In this document: positions 1 to 7,429 of the stretch, in pieces
How positions within the stretch are numbered: the first letter of the stretch is position 1
Layout of the letters: every line of letters starts with the position of its first letter
NCBI GenBank assembly: GCA_910585555.1
Contig: CAJUFU010000008.1
Span: 296-34,134, forward strand
From: an uncultured Lachnospiraceae bacterium
Lineage (GTDB): Bacteria > Bacillota > Clostridia > Lachnospirales > Lachnospiraceae
Direction: 5' to 3'
DNA length: 33,839 nt
Position numbers and translations under genes: made by a program
Notes under the pieces: generated by a model
Database searches by the model: none
What the model saw: only the letters and a program-made list of their open reading frames with translations
Told to the model about the DNA's origin: nothing

Positions 1-1694
1 TCTGTCTGCAGATTTCCGTCCGCTATAGACTGGGCCGCGGTAAGCAGGTGTCGATATTGTACCTGGATACGGCTGATATATTTCTTTAAGACCAAATAAA
101 GGACGATGGAATAGAGTACGAAAAGAAACGCACCCGCAAACCACAATGTACTGATCAAGGAAAGAATGAGGAAATTGATCACGACCAGTTTTAGCAGAAC
201 TTTGTTCATATTATGACCCAAATCCACATGCAGAATTTCCTCTTTCAATTCCGTTACTTTCCGGCTCCCAAAGGAATGCATTTTATGCCAGATCCGGTAA
301 CAGAGGCTCCTCTTTTTGATATAGCGCTTAAGCCCCAGGGTATACACCTGCCCAAGACCAGTCACCATGATATACCAGAATCCAAACATCAGAAACAAAA
401 GCAATCCATTGATTCCCATAGCAATCCCTTCTAATGATGCCGCAGACAGGCTTGGCAGATAGGAATGCAGCATGGTGAGTAAATCTGATTCGCTGCCGCC
501 TTCCATACTGTACATTATGAGTTCTGTCTCCAGTTCACCCATAAAACAAAACAGTACGAACAGTATCGCAAGAAGGATTTCCAAATCGAATTGTAAAAAC
601 CACAGTTCATGCAGATGATATTTCTTCCACAAAGGCATAAGCAGGGCCAGCACGCCAAGAATAATCAGACATATCCAGAAGGTATCCGCTACCCCCACAC
701 TACGATAAACGCTCCAGGAGTCCAGCACTTGATGATAGGCATTCGATCTGTCGAGATTTTCCTTCTGCTCCTGTGTCAGGGCATAACAGATTGTACAGTC
801 TCTGGGCGTATTGTTCACATCAATTCTGGCCTTCATGGTGTTGCCTTCATAGTAGTAATAGATATCCCCATCTGAGATCATATTTTCCAGATAGCCGTCT
901 GCATAGTAGAAATCATAAAAGGTCCTTTCCAGATAGCTGCTCCGCATGACACGCTGCACATTTCTTAAGAGTGTGTCGGCATCCTCTCCTTTTACCCATA
1001 CGTGCTCCAAAAAACCGTCGCTGTTATAGCGCATTTTCATATAATATGGATATAGGGAGAGCAGTTCTTCCGGGGCATCCTTTCTGCCAAGCTGACTGAG
1101 ATTGTTTCCCGTATTCGTAATCATGGTATCGCCTGTATGGTCTATAATCTGATAATCCATGATATAGTCAAGATCGTTCCAAAAATGTTCTTCCCAGACC
1201 TTTAACATCTCGTATAGCTTCCGCCCCGCATATTCACCGGCGCTCTCCCCTCCAAAATCAATATAGGATACGCCCGCAGTTGTAGGCTCTTGTGACACAG
1301 AAAGATAGACATCCTGATACCTGAGGGGCGTTCCTGTCAATTGTTCTTGCAGCTCTTTATAAAGAATCGTATTTCCCTTATAAATATCCCGCAGAAAGTT
1401 TTCATTCTGCATCACATCTTCATCGTGTGCAGTTCTAAAGGAATCCGCTCTCCTTTGAAAAACGGAATACAGAGACAGAAATGACACCGATGCGAGAAAG
1501 ACCAGGAAGATGCAGACAAGGATTCCTGTTTTTTGGCTCTGTTTCCGGTCTTTAGGCCTGGCTGACTTTTTCTTTGGATTCTCCTGCGTTGTATGCTCGC
1601 TGGCTGTGTTGTCCGTTGCTGTATTATTTGTGCCTTTACTGTCTGTTGTTATCTCATTTTCTGTAATACTATTTGTTTCGCGGTTGCTTTTCAA
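1..1694 (-). CDS. Sensor histidine kinase, N-terminal part (3' end beyond window)
   Basis: Probable membrane sensor kinase partner of the response regulator just upstream. I translated the open minus-strand frame from a TTG at 1692-1694, which overlaps the regulator's end by 26 bases; no stop occurs before the window edge, giving 564 residues. A polar Thr/Asn/Lys-rich cytoplasmic tail (1-56) is followed by a membrane segment (57-79), a large extracytoplasmic region (80 to about 335), segments near 339-357, 366-385 and 426-446, and a long hydrophobic stretch at 506-538. A HAMP-like linker then begins (ending IADGNL). The extracytoplasmic part contains a C300-x-x-C303 pair. The DHp and ATPase domains would lie outside the window, so the kinase call rests on the HAMP-like linker and the OmpR-type neighbour. 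No strong ribosome binding site supports the TTG, so translational coupling is likely and the exact start is uncertain. Confidence 0.72.
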   Translation of the reverse strand, partial: MKSNRETNSITENEITTDSKGTNNTATDNTASEHTTQENPKKKSARPKDRKQSQKTGILVCIFLVFLASVSFLSLYSVFQRRADSFRTAHDEDVMQNENFLRDIYKGNTILYKELQEQLTGTPLRYQDVYLSVSQEPTTAGVSYIDFGGESAGEYAGRKLYEMLKVWEEHFWNDLDYIMDYQIIDHTGDTMITNTGNNLSQLGRKDAPEELLSLYPYYMKMRYNSDGFLEHVWVKGEDADTLLRNVQRVMRSSYLERTFYDFYYADGYLENMISDGDIYYYYEGNTMKARIDVNNTPRDCTICYALTQEQKENLDRSNAYHQVLDSWSVYRSVGVADTFWICLIILGVLALLMPLWKKYHLHELWFLQFDLEILLAILFVLFCFMGELETELIMYSMEGGSESDLLTMLHSYLPSLSAASLEGIAMGINGLLLFLMFGFWYIMVTGLGQVYTLGLKRYIKKRSLCYRIWHKMHSFGSRKVTELKEEILHVDLGHNMNKVLLKLVVINFLILSLISTLWFAGAFLFVLYSIVLYLVLKKYISRIQVQYRHLLTAAQSIADGNLQT

Positions 1695-2388
1695 TCTTAT
1701 ACCCAATGCCCCACACCACCTTTAAATATTTTGGTTCCCGGGGATTTAACTCTATCTTCTCCCGGATTTTTCTGACATGTACCATGATTGTGTCTGTGTT
1801 GATTGCCTGTTCGTTCCAGACACGCTCATAAATCTCTTCCGCTGAAAATACCCTGCCGGGATTTTTCATCAAAAGCAATAATATTTTAAACTCTATAGGT
1901 GTCAATTTCACGGGTTTGCCGTCCACAAACACTTCCACGGTATCTTCGTGCAATTCCAACCCGCCTATAATATAAACTTTATCATTTTTCTCCTCTTTTC
2001 CCATCATCTCTAAAAAGCGGCCGTACCGGCGCAGATGAGAGTTGACTCTTGCTAAAAGTTCCATGGTTGTAAAGGGTTTGGTCACATAGTCGTCCGCCCC
2101 CATATTTAACCCCATAATCTTATCCACTTCCTCGGATTTGGCCGAGAGCATGATTACCGGAAATTCATATCCCAACTCCCGCACCCGCATCATCATGTTG
2201 ATGCCATCCATCCGCGGCATCATCACATCCACGATGGCCAGATGTATCTCTTCTTTTTCAATTTGTGCAAGACCTTCGATGCCGTCAGCGGCCTGGTAGA
2301 CGATATAACCCTGATTTTTTAGATAAATTTCGATGCCTTCCCGGATTTCCTTGTCGTCCTCAACGATTAGGATATGATATGCGTTCAT
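1669..2388 (-). CDS. OmpR/PhoB-family response regulator
   Basis: DNA-binding response regulator of a two-component system, 239 residues. The receiver domain (1-120) has acidic residues E10-D11-D12, phospho-acceptor D54 in VDVMMPRMDG, S82 and K104 in TKPF. The C-terminal winged-helix domain (about 140-235) ends in the typical VWGIGYKIE strand. An in-frame extension reaches 2541, but the start at 2388 is preferred: AGAGGGGG lies 7 bases upstream and the protein then begins directly with the first receiver strand. The stop overlaps the sensor kinase gene, indicating one operon. The 190-base leader upstream contains a large nested palindrome and a candidate extended -10 promoter. The regulated genes cannot be told from the sequence. 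Confidence 0.93.
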   Translation of the reverse strand: MNAYHILIVEDDKEIREGIEIYLKNQGYIVYQAADGIEGLAQIEKEEIHLAIVDVMMPRMDGINMMMRVRELGYEFPVIMLSAKSEEVDKIMGLNMGADDYVTKPFTTMELLARVNSHLRRYGRFLEMMGKEEKNDKVYIIGGLELHEDTVEVFVDGKPVKLTPIEFKILLLLMKNPGRVFSAEEIYERVWNEQAINTDTIMVHVRKIREKIELNPREPKYLKVVWGIGYKIEKQPRNK

Positions 2389-2395
2389 GATAGAA

Positions 2396-2403
2396 CCCCC
2401 TCT
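2396..2403 (-). promoter_or_regulatory. Ribosome binding site fixing the response regulator start
   Basis: Minus strand reads AGAGGGGG, 7 bases before the ATG at 2388. The longer upstream frame has no comparable site, so this decides the start. Confidence 0.7.
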
Positions 2404-2427
2404 TGTTATATTTTCATGGTTTATGGT

Positions 2428-2546
2428 GAGCAGTTGTTCGAAAAACCTTTGGTTTTTCGAACTCGCGGGCTTCGCCCTATGCATACGCGATATGAAAAAA
2501 GTGTCAGCGAGCTGCCATTTTTCCATCTTGCGTATGCGCACTGCTC
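2428..2546. repeat. Nested palindromic element in the leader of the response regulator
   Basis: Several inverted repeats are nested or adjacent within 119 bases. The outer arms GAGCAGT (2428-2434) and ACTGCTC (2540-2546) are complementary. Inner arms GCATACGC (2481-2488) and GCGTATGC (2530-2537) are complementary. A perfect 12-bp hairpin with a 3-base loop lies at 2436-2462 (GTTCGAAAAACC arm), a GGGC-TTC-GCCC hairpin at about 2467-2477, and a further stem centred near 2510 (CAG-CTCG-CTG flanked by A- and T-runs). It could be a structured 5' leader RNA or a small palindromic mobile or repetitive element. No open reading frame inside is convincing. Confidence 0.6.
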
Positions 2547-2561
2547 ATTGTATACGCGCAT

Positions 2562-2570
2562 ATTATATCA
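2562..2570 (-). promoter_or_regulatory. Candidate extended -10 promoter for the two-component operon
   Basis: Minus strand reads TGATATAAT, a TGn-extended -10 box, just downstream of the glycosyltransferase stop. No good -35 is seen 17 bases upstream. If used, transcription would start near 2555 and include the whole palindromic element in the leader. Confidence 0.35.
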
Positions 2571-2578
2571 CAGATTGG

Positions 2579-3787
2579 CTATGTGCGGGCAGGGCGGCCA
2601 TAATATCTGGTGCGTCGCATTTCATACTCCCATATAACTTCCCGATAATAAGAAGATGCTCTTTCGGCGATTTCCTGGCAGTCATACTTGTTGGCAGTTT
2701 CTTTGGCACCCTGTTTCAAGGTTTCCAATTCTTTTCCGGATAAAATAGCCATCGCCTTGTCTGCAAAAACACGTGCATCCTGGATTCTATCTCTTGGACT
2801 GTCCCCGGATACCTGTGTCATATAGCCGTTGACACCGTTTATCACAATATCATCTGTGCCGGTGGCGCGAAGGGCTAGTACCGGCGTCCCCACAGCCATC
2901 GCTTCAAGAAGGACGATGCCCTGGGTCTCGGAACGGGAAGAAAATAGAAACAGATCGCTGGCCGCACAGTATTCTTTCATATCCTCGTTTCTCACCTCCC
3001 CTGTCAAAATAATCTCTTCTGTCAAAGCAAGTTCGCCAATCCTCCGGCAGAGTTTTTCACGATAAGGGCCCTTACCAATCAAAAGAAGTTTAAAACAAGG
3101 ACCGGCTTTCTGCTTATAAAGAGCAAGGCTCTCTAACAGGAATTCCAGATTCTTCTCTTTGGCAAGTCTGGCCACCGTGCAGAACAGAAATGGTCTGCCC
3201 TCGCAAAACTGCTCCCGCAGCCGCTTAGCCTTTTGCTGATCGGGATAAAAAGCTGTCTTCGACAATCCTGTCGGCAGGACCTCAATGGGAGGATTTATGC
3301 CTGTTTCCCTTAAGTAATCCCGAATATGCGGCGTAGGAGCAAACACCATATTGCAGGCGCCCAGTGTCCTTCGTAAGTATATGGGCCAGAATCTTTCCAA
3401 ACCAGTAAGACCCACATAATGAAGATACTGTTCATACCGGGTATGATAAGTACTAACCAACGGCACATGATATTTCCAGGAAAGATAACGTGCAGTGGCG
3501 CCAATCATCATGGGATGATGGACATGAATCACATCAAAATGTCCTTCCCAAAATGCGCGCTCAATCTTCGGATCCAAGCTGTTTGGTACAGAGAACCCGC
3601 CGGCCACACCTTTTAACAGTGCGCCGTATCGTATGACATCTTCCTCCGTATCCTGTTCATCATAACTGGGCGCAAATACTGTTACCTGATGCCCGAGCGC
3701 CCGCAGACCCACAGACAGTTTTTCCACAGATATTGGCACGCCTGCCACAAAAGGCTTATAGTTGTTTGTCATCATAGCAATTTTCAT
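2579..3787 (-). CDS. GT4-family glycosyltransferase, probably diacylglycerol glycosyltransferase
   Basis: GT-B fold glycosyltransferase of 402 residues, likely acting at the cytoplasmic membrane face. The N-terminal acceptor half has the glycine-containing loop near residues 15-20 and the HVHHPMMIG and STYHTRYEQY segments (88-121), typical of GT4 enzymes that glucosylate diacylglycerol. The C-terminal donor half has VARLAKEKN (205-213) and the GT4 E-x7-E signature at E287 and E295 followed by GTPVLAL. An AGGAGG site precedes the ATG by about 12 bases. The gene lies 30 bases after a DedA-family gene, so both are probably co-transcribed, which fits a membrane-lipid role. Family assignment is firm; the lipid acceptor is inferred by resemblance and could instead be phosphatidylinositol or another glycan. 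Confidence 0.82.
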   Translation of the reverse strand: MKIAMMTNNYKPFVAGVPISVEKLSVGLRALGHQVTVFAPSYDEQDTEEDVIRYGALLKGVAGGFSVPNSLDPKIERAFWEGHFDVIHVHHPMMIGATARYLSWKYHVPLVSTYHTRYEQYLHYVGLTGLERFWPIYLRRTLGACNMVFAPTPHIRDYLRETGINPPIEVLPTGLSKTAFYPDQQKAKRLREQFCEGRPFLFCTVARLAKEKNLEFLLESLALYKQKAGPCFKLLLIGKGPYREKLCRRIGELALTEEIILTGEVRNEDMKEYCAASDLFLFSSRSETQGIVLLEAMAVGTPVLALRATGTDDIVINGVNGYMTQVSGDSPRDRIQDARVFADKAMAILSGKELETLKQGAKETANKYDCQEIAERASSYYREVIWEYEMRRTRYYGRPART

Positions 3788-3817
3788 GGCTGTCTTATCC
3801 TCCTTGTGTTCTTTCAG

Positions 3818-4327
3818 TCAGATCAGGTATCCTAGTAGCATATCTCCCAGAAAGTAGCCCGCTCCCACAAACAGCAGGTTCCATACCAGAATCCCAAGTG
3901 TAGAACTTACAATATACTTTGCCATGTTCATTCTGGACACTCCTGCCGGAATGGAAATCAGCGTTCTGATCATGGGAATCAGTTTACTTAGGAAGATACC
4001 AACGCCGCCCTTTTGTCTTACCCATTCTAACTTGGCTTCGATTGCGGGCCGCTGTCTGGGAAATTTGTCCAGATATTTTTGCAAGACAAAATCACCGCCG
4101 GTGTAACCTATGAAGTATAAAATCAAACTGCCTGTAAGACCGGCCGCCACTGTAATCAGAAGAGCGATTGGAAACAGAATATGTCCCCTGGCTGCCCAAA
4201 GACCCGCAAGCGGCATGATAACGCCAGCCGGAAACCCCGGCAGATTTAGATATTCCAGCAAAACAATCACAAAAATGGCCGCACCGCCGTATCTGGTAAA
4301 ATATTCCATAATAACTTCTGTTGTCAT
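3818..4327 (-). CDS. DedA/VTT-domain membrane protein
   Basis: Integral membrane protein of 169 residues in the DedA family. Members are thought to move lipids or lipid carriers across the bilayer. Hydrophobic segments lie near residues 14-48, 52-75, and 135-168. The conserved G-x-x-x-G loop region (about 60-76) and the FLSKLIPMIRTLISIPAG segment (about 112-129), with its Arg and PAG, are family hallmarks. The length is a little short of the usual 190-220 residues, but both half-repeats appear present. A GGGAGG site lies 6 bases before the ATG. It is followed after 30 bases by the GT4 glycosyltransferase gene. Confidence 0.85.
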   Translation of the reverse strand: MTTEVIMEYFTRYGGAAIFVIVLLEYLNLPGFPAGVIMPLAGLWAARGHILFPIALLITVAAGLTGSLILYFIGYTGGDFVLQKYLDKFPRQRPAIEAKLEWVRQKGGVGIFLSKLIPMIRTLISIPAGVSRMNMAKYIVSSTLGILVWNLLFVGAGYFLGDMLLGYLI

Positions 4328-4381
4328 ATGATACCCTCCCTGCTGTTTATCAACGGGACAGACTGCCTGTTTGCTTCAACA

Positions 4382-4394
4382 ATTACACTGTAAT
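4382..4394. promoter_or_regulatory. Small dyad upstream of the DedA gene (possible operator)
   Basis: ATTACA-C-TGTAAT is a perfect 6-bp dyad about 55 bases before the DedA start. It resembles a small repressor operator, and a TetR-type gene lies just upstream, but the link is only positional. The rest of 4328-4514 shows no clear promoter or RNA structure. Confidence 0.25.
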
Positions 4395-4514
4395 GGAAAA
4401 ATCTAAATAGAATCGTGATTTACTTCTTAACATTTTCTAAAGAAATCCATTGAAAATTATAAAAGTGGGATTATAGGAAGACAGCGTCAGATCATATGCT
4501 CTCTAAAGATGCAA

Positions 4515-4556
4515 AAGTGCCGTACAATTACAACATCCTGTAATTGTACGGCACTT
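4515..4556 (-). terminator. Hairpin terminator after the TetR-type gene
   Basis: A perfect 17-bp stem (4515-4531 with 4540-4556) with an 8-base loop, 25 bases past the TetR-type stop. On the minus strand it is followed by a short T-rich tract, TTGCATCTTT, with the arm itself ending in TT. This most likely ends the lipoprotein-metH-ilv-tetR transcript. The arms contain ACAATTAC/GTAATTGT, so an operator role is a minor alternative. Confidence 0.7.
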
Positions 4557-4581
4557 ATCGTACTTTATATATCGTTAATTT

Positions 4582-5145
4582 CTACAACATTTCATGCAGC
4601 ATTTCATCCATAGACCTGTGTATGATATATTGATAGATTGTGGCCATTTCCTCCGGAGAGATAATCATATCCTTCCGAATCCATGTCATCACCACAAAGG
4701 TAAGGGACTGGGAATAATATTCCGCTATAATCTCCGGTGTCATCCATGCGTGGATAAAAGACCTTCCCTCACAGCGTGCGCTGATATAGGTATACAGCGT
4801 TTCCCAGATACAGTTGCGGACGATGCTTTCAAAAGAGTTCTGGCCCTCCATTCTGGCTGCACGGATACAAAATTCCTTCCTTTTCAGCACATTGGTAAAG
4901 ATAAGAACCAGACCGTCCTCCAGATGTCCTCTCTGCAGGGTTAACGTGAGCGGCTCTAACAATTCGTTTTTGACAATCCATTCCAGCAGATCGTATTTAT
5001 CCTGAAAATGATTATAAAACGTCGGCCTGATCACGCCTGCCCCATCTGTGATATCCTTGATGGTAATCTTTTCCATTGGCATTTTAAGTATTAGTTCTAT
5101 AAAACTTTCCGCAAGTCTTTGATCTACACTGATTTTGGACTCCAT
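4582..5145 (-). CDS. TetR/AcrR-family transcriptional regulator
   Basis: Helix-turn-helix regulator of 187 residues. The N-terminal TetR DNA-binding domain spans about residues 8-55, with ITIKDITDGAGVIRPTFYNHF as the HTH and the usual K-Y-D-L-L helix after it. The C-terminal ligand domain is divergent and contains three Cys residues. The gene starts 18 bases after ilvC, with AGGAG about 11-12 bases before its ATG, so it appears to be the last gene of the ilv operon. Possible targets are its own operon or the DedA-glycosyltransferase genes next door; neither is shown. The ligand is unknown. Confidence 0.88.
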   Translation of the reverse strand: MESKISVDQRLAESFIELILKMPMEKITIKDITDGAGVIRPTFYNHFQDKYDLLEWIVKNELLEPLTLTLQRGHLEDGLVLIFTNVLKRKEFCIRAARMEGQNSFESIVRNCIWETLYTYISARCEGRSFIHAWMTPEIIAEYYSQSLTFVVMTWIRKDMIISPEEMATIYQYIIHRSMDEMLHEML

Positions 5146-5163
5146 GGGAATATCTGCTCCTGG

Positions 5164-6180
5164 TTAGTTGTTGATCAGTTTATCCTCACCATTCCAGCTG
5201 TAAAGTTTTCTGATTTCTTCACCTACAACTTCTGAAGGATGCTCGGACGCCAGCTTACGCATAGCCTTAAAGTGTACCTGACCGCCTGCTGAAGACATAT
5301 CAAGCAGGAAATCCTTGGCAAAAGTACCATCCTGGATATCGGAGAGAATCTTCTTCATGGTCTTCTTGGTCTCTTCTGTGATAATCTTCGGTCCTGTGAT
5401 ATAATCGCCGTACTCAGCTGTGTTGGAGATGGAATAACGCATCCCTGCAAAACCGGACTGATAGATCAAATCAACAATCAGCTTCATCTCATGGATACAC
5501 TCAAAATAAGCGTTTCTCGGATCATAGCCTGCTTCCACCAATGTCTCAAAACCTGCCTGCATCAATGCACATACACCGCCGCACAAAACTGCCTGCTCAC
5601 CGAAGAGGTCTGTCTCGGTCTCTGTTCTGAATGTGGTCTCAAGAACGCCAGCTCTTGCGCCGCCGATTGCCAGTGCATAGGCAAGCGCCATATCCTGTGC
5701 CTTGCCGGTAGCATCCTGATGTACTGCAACCAGACAGGGAACACCCTTACCAGCCTGATATTCGCTTCTTACCGTATGGCCAGGTCCCTTGGGTGCGATC
5801 ATGGTCACATCCACATCCTTAGGCGGTACGATACAGCCGAAATGAATGTTAAAGCCGTGTGCGAACATCAGCATATTGCCAGCCTCTAAGTTGGGCTCGA
5901 TATCTTTCTTATACATAGCCGCCTGCAGTTCATCATTGATCAGAATCATGATGATATCAGCCTTCTTAGCTGCCTCAGCTGCGGTATATACCTCAAATCC
6001 CTGTGCCTCGGCTTTGGCCCAGGATTTGGAACCTTCATAAAGGCCGATAATCACGTGGCATCCGGACTCTTTTGCATTGAGCGCATGAGCATGTCCCTGA
6101 CTGCCATAGCCAATCACAGCGATTGTCTTGCCATCTAAAAGAGATAAATTACAGTCTTCCTGGTAGAAAATTTTTGCCAT
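5164..6180 (-). CDS. ilvC: Ketol-acid reductoisomerase (class I)
   Basis: Catalyses Mg-dependent isomerisation and NAD(P)H reduction of 2-acetolactate and 2-aceto-2-hydroxybutyrate in valine, isoleucine and leucine synthesis. The protein has 338 residues, the usual class I length. The Rossmann motif GYGSQGH is at 24-30, the cofactor-selecting loop YEGSKSW at 48-54, and catalytic H108 lies in the AHGFN segment. The metal ligands D191, E195 (TDLFGEQ), E227 and E231, and substrate-binding S252, are all present. A start at 6195 is possible, but the GGAGG at 6189-6193 overlaps that ATG and sits 8 bases before the ATG at 6180, so 6180 is preferred. A repeat/hairpin block of about 100 bases separates it from ilvN. 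Confidence 0.97.
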   Translation of the reverse strand: MAKIFYQEDCNLSLLDGKTIAVIGYGSQGHAHALNAKESGCHVIIGLYEGSKSWAKAEAQGFEVYTAAEAAKKADIIMILINDELQAAMYKKDIEPNLEAGNMLMFAHGFNIHFGCIVPPKDVDVTMIAPKGPGHTVRSEYQAGKGVPCLVAVHQDATGKAQDMALAYALAIGGARAGVLETTFRTETETDLFGEQAVLCGGVCALMQAGFETLVEAGYDPRNAYFECIHEMKLIVDLIYQSGFAGMRYSISNTAEYGDYITGPKIITEETKKTMKKILSDIQDGTFAKDFLLDMSSAGGQVHFKAMRKLASEHPSEVVGEEIRKLYSWNGEDKLINN

Positions 6181-6188
6181 CTTCTTAT

Positions 6189-6193
6189 CCTCC
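6189..6193 (-). promoter_or_regulatory. Ribosome binding site deciding the ilvC start
   Basis: GGAGG on the minus strand, 8 bases before the ATG at 6180. It overlaps the upstream in-frame ATG at 6195, ruling that start less likely. Confidence 0.75.
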
Positions 6194-6230
6194 ATTTTAA
6201 AAAATTGATTTGTAATATAGCATAATACTA

Positions 6231-6323
6231 CGCAAAGTTATTTGCGAAGTAAATTACTCAAATTCCTCCGCTTATCCGAGGCTGCGAAGCAGACCTCGCA
6301 AAGTTATTTGCGAAGCAAATTAC
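6231..6323. repeat. Direct repeats with interior hairpins between ilvN and ilvC
   Basis: Two 27-base copies at 6231-6257 and 6297-6323 differ at one base (CGCAAAGTTATTTGCGAAG then T or C, then AAATTAC). The 39-base spacer contains a hairpin with arms GAGGCTGC and GCAGACCTC around GAA (one bulged base). The second copy can itself fold as ATTTGC-TTC-GCAAAT on the minus strand. The block lies in the untranslated gap of the ilv operon. It may be an RNA processing or stability element, an attenuator, or a small repetitive element; no T-run typical of a terminator follows. Confidence 0.65.
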
Positions 6324-6328
6324 TTTTC

Positions 6329-6826
6329 TTATAGGTACGTGACATTCTCTATGCCGCGGCTGAGCCCTGCAATACCGGTACGGGCCAGTTCCAGAATCTC
6401 ATACCCCTCTAAGAGACTGATAAAGGCTTCTATCTTATCCTGGTTTCCGGTCAGCTCTATGATCAGGCTCTCTGTGGACACGTCGATAATCTTGGCACGG
6501 AATATATCGGCCACAGAGATGACGCCCTGTCTTTCCTGGGCGGAAGCCTTCACTTTAATGAGCACAAGCTCTCTGTAAACACTGGATGCGGGACTTAACT
6601 CCTTGATGTCACGCACATCGATTAGCTTGGACACCTGCTTCTCAATCTGGTCCAATATCTCATCGTCACCGGAGGTGACAATGGTAATTCTTGTAAAGCG
6701 GGGGTCCGCTGTCACACCTGCAGTGATACTGTCAATATTATAGCCTCGTCTGGAAAAAAGACCGGAAATGCGGCTCAAAACACCAGATGTATTATCTACC
6801 AATAATTGAAATACTTTTTTCTGCAT
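6329..6826 (-). CDS. ilvN: Acetolactate synthase regulatory (small) subunit
   Basis: Regulatory partner of IlvB that raises activity and confers valine feedback inhibition. It has 165 residues, the normal length. The N-terminal ACT domain (1-75) contains NTSGVLSRISGLFSRRGYNIDS (12-33) and the characteristic FTRITIV strand. The C-terminal domain (about 85-160) contains ELVLIKV and ends in EILELARTGI. It is the closer of two tandem paralogues to the classical IlvN/IlvH consensus. It lies 75 bases after the other small-subunit gene, with an AAGGCATG-type weak ribosome site, and 148 bases before ilvC. Confidence 0.93.
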   Translation of the reverse strand: MQKKVFQLLVDNTSGVLSRISGLFSRRGYNIDSITAGVTADPRFTRITIVTSGDDEILDQIEKQVSKLIDVRDIKELSPASSVYRELVLIKVKASAQERQGVISVADIFRAKIIDVSTESLIIELTGNQDKIEAFISLLEGYEILELARTGIAGLSRGIENVTYL

Positions 6827-6901
6827 ATGATCATGCCTTTCTTTGATTTGTCATACAAACACTGTCAATAATTGTAGCAACTTACATACAAAAAGTCAAA
6901 T

Positions 6902-7402
6902 TTAATTCTCGGTTTCTAAACACTTTTGGAGCGCTAATGTTCCGGTGCGGGCCATCTCCACAATACTGATACCCTGCATCATGCTGATGAGCAGCTTAAT
7001 CCGTTCCGGCACGTCGCAGATTTGTATGATCATCATGTTCTTGGACATATCCACGATATCTGCGTTCATGATTTCGCAGGTCTCCATAATATCCCGGCGG
7101 TTGCTCTTGTTATATTTGACCTTCATCAACATCAACTCACGGCTCACGCTGGAGGGCTCGTCAAAAGTCTTTACTTTGATCACATCAATCTTCTTGTTGA
7201 GCTGTTTTTCAATCTGTTCTATGGTCCGCTGATCGCCGGAACTGACGATCGTCATGCGGGATACGGAGGAATCCTCCGTTTCACCAACCGCCAGACTGTC
7301 TATATTGAAACATCTTCTTGAGAACAGGCCGGCCACCTTACAAAGAACACCGGATCTGTTTTCCACTAATACGGAATATATTTTCTTCATTTTGAGTACC
7401 AT
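6902..7402 (-). CDS. ilvN: Second acetolactate synthase small-subunit paralogue
   Basis: A 166-residue IlvN-family protein immediately after ilvB (27-base gap). The ACT domain has NRSGVLCKVAGLFSRRCFNIDS (14-35) and SRMTIV; the C-terminal half has ELMLMKV and IVEMARTGTLAL, so the architecture is complete. It differs clearly from its neighbour: Cys replaces Gly in the RRGYNID motif, and the C-terminal half is rich in Met and Ile. An internal ATG at 7390 (beginning KKIYSVL) is an alternative start; the purine-rich AGAAGGGAG is close to the first ATG and rather far from the second, so the choice is open. It may give a different effector response or form a mixed holoenzyme; this is inference. Confidence 0.9.
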   Translation of the reverse strand: MVLKMKKIYSVLVENRSGVLCKVAGLFSRRCFNIDSLAVGETEDSSVSRMTIVSSGDQRTIEQIEKQLNKKIDVIKVKTFDEPSSVSRELMLMKVKYNKSNRRDIMETCEIMNADIVDMSKNMMIIQICDVPERIKLLISMMQGISIVEMARTGTLALQKCLETEN

Positions 7403-7429
7403 GCTCCCTTCTGTGTATGTGGTTTCAGG

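Noticed and set aside
1593..1775. Hydrophobic plus-strand frames near 1510-1775
   Set aside because: Antisense to the start of the sensor kinase, where the minus strand encodes a polar tail; hydrophobicity is a complement effect.
2436..2462. Perfect 12-bp hairpin as a simple terminator
   Set aside because: No T-run follows on either strand, and it is part of a larger nested palindrome, so it is reported as a repeat instead.
2374..2743. Overlapping plus-strand open frames across the palindrome
   Set aside because: They run antisense into the response regulator and glycosyltransferase genes, have no ribosome site, and share no family features.
6231..6323. CRISPR array
   Set aside because: Only two repeat units with a spacer that itself folds into a hairpin, and no cas genes nearby.
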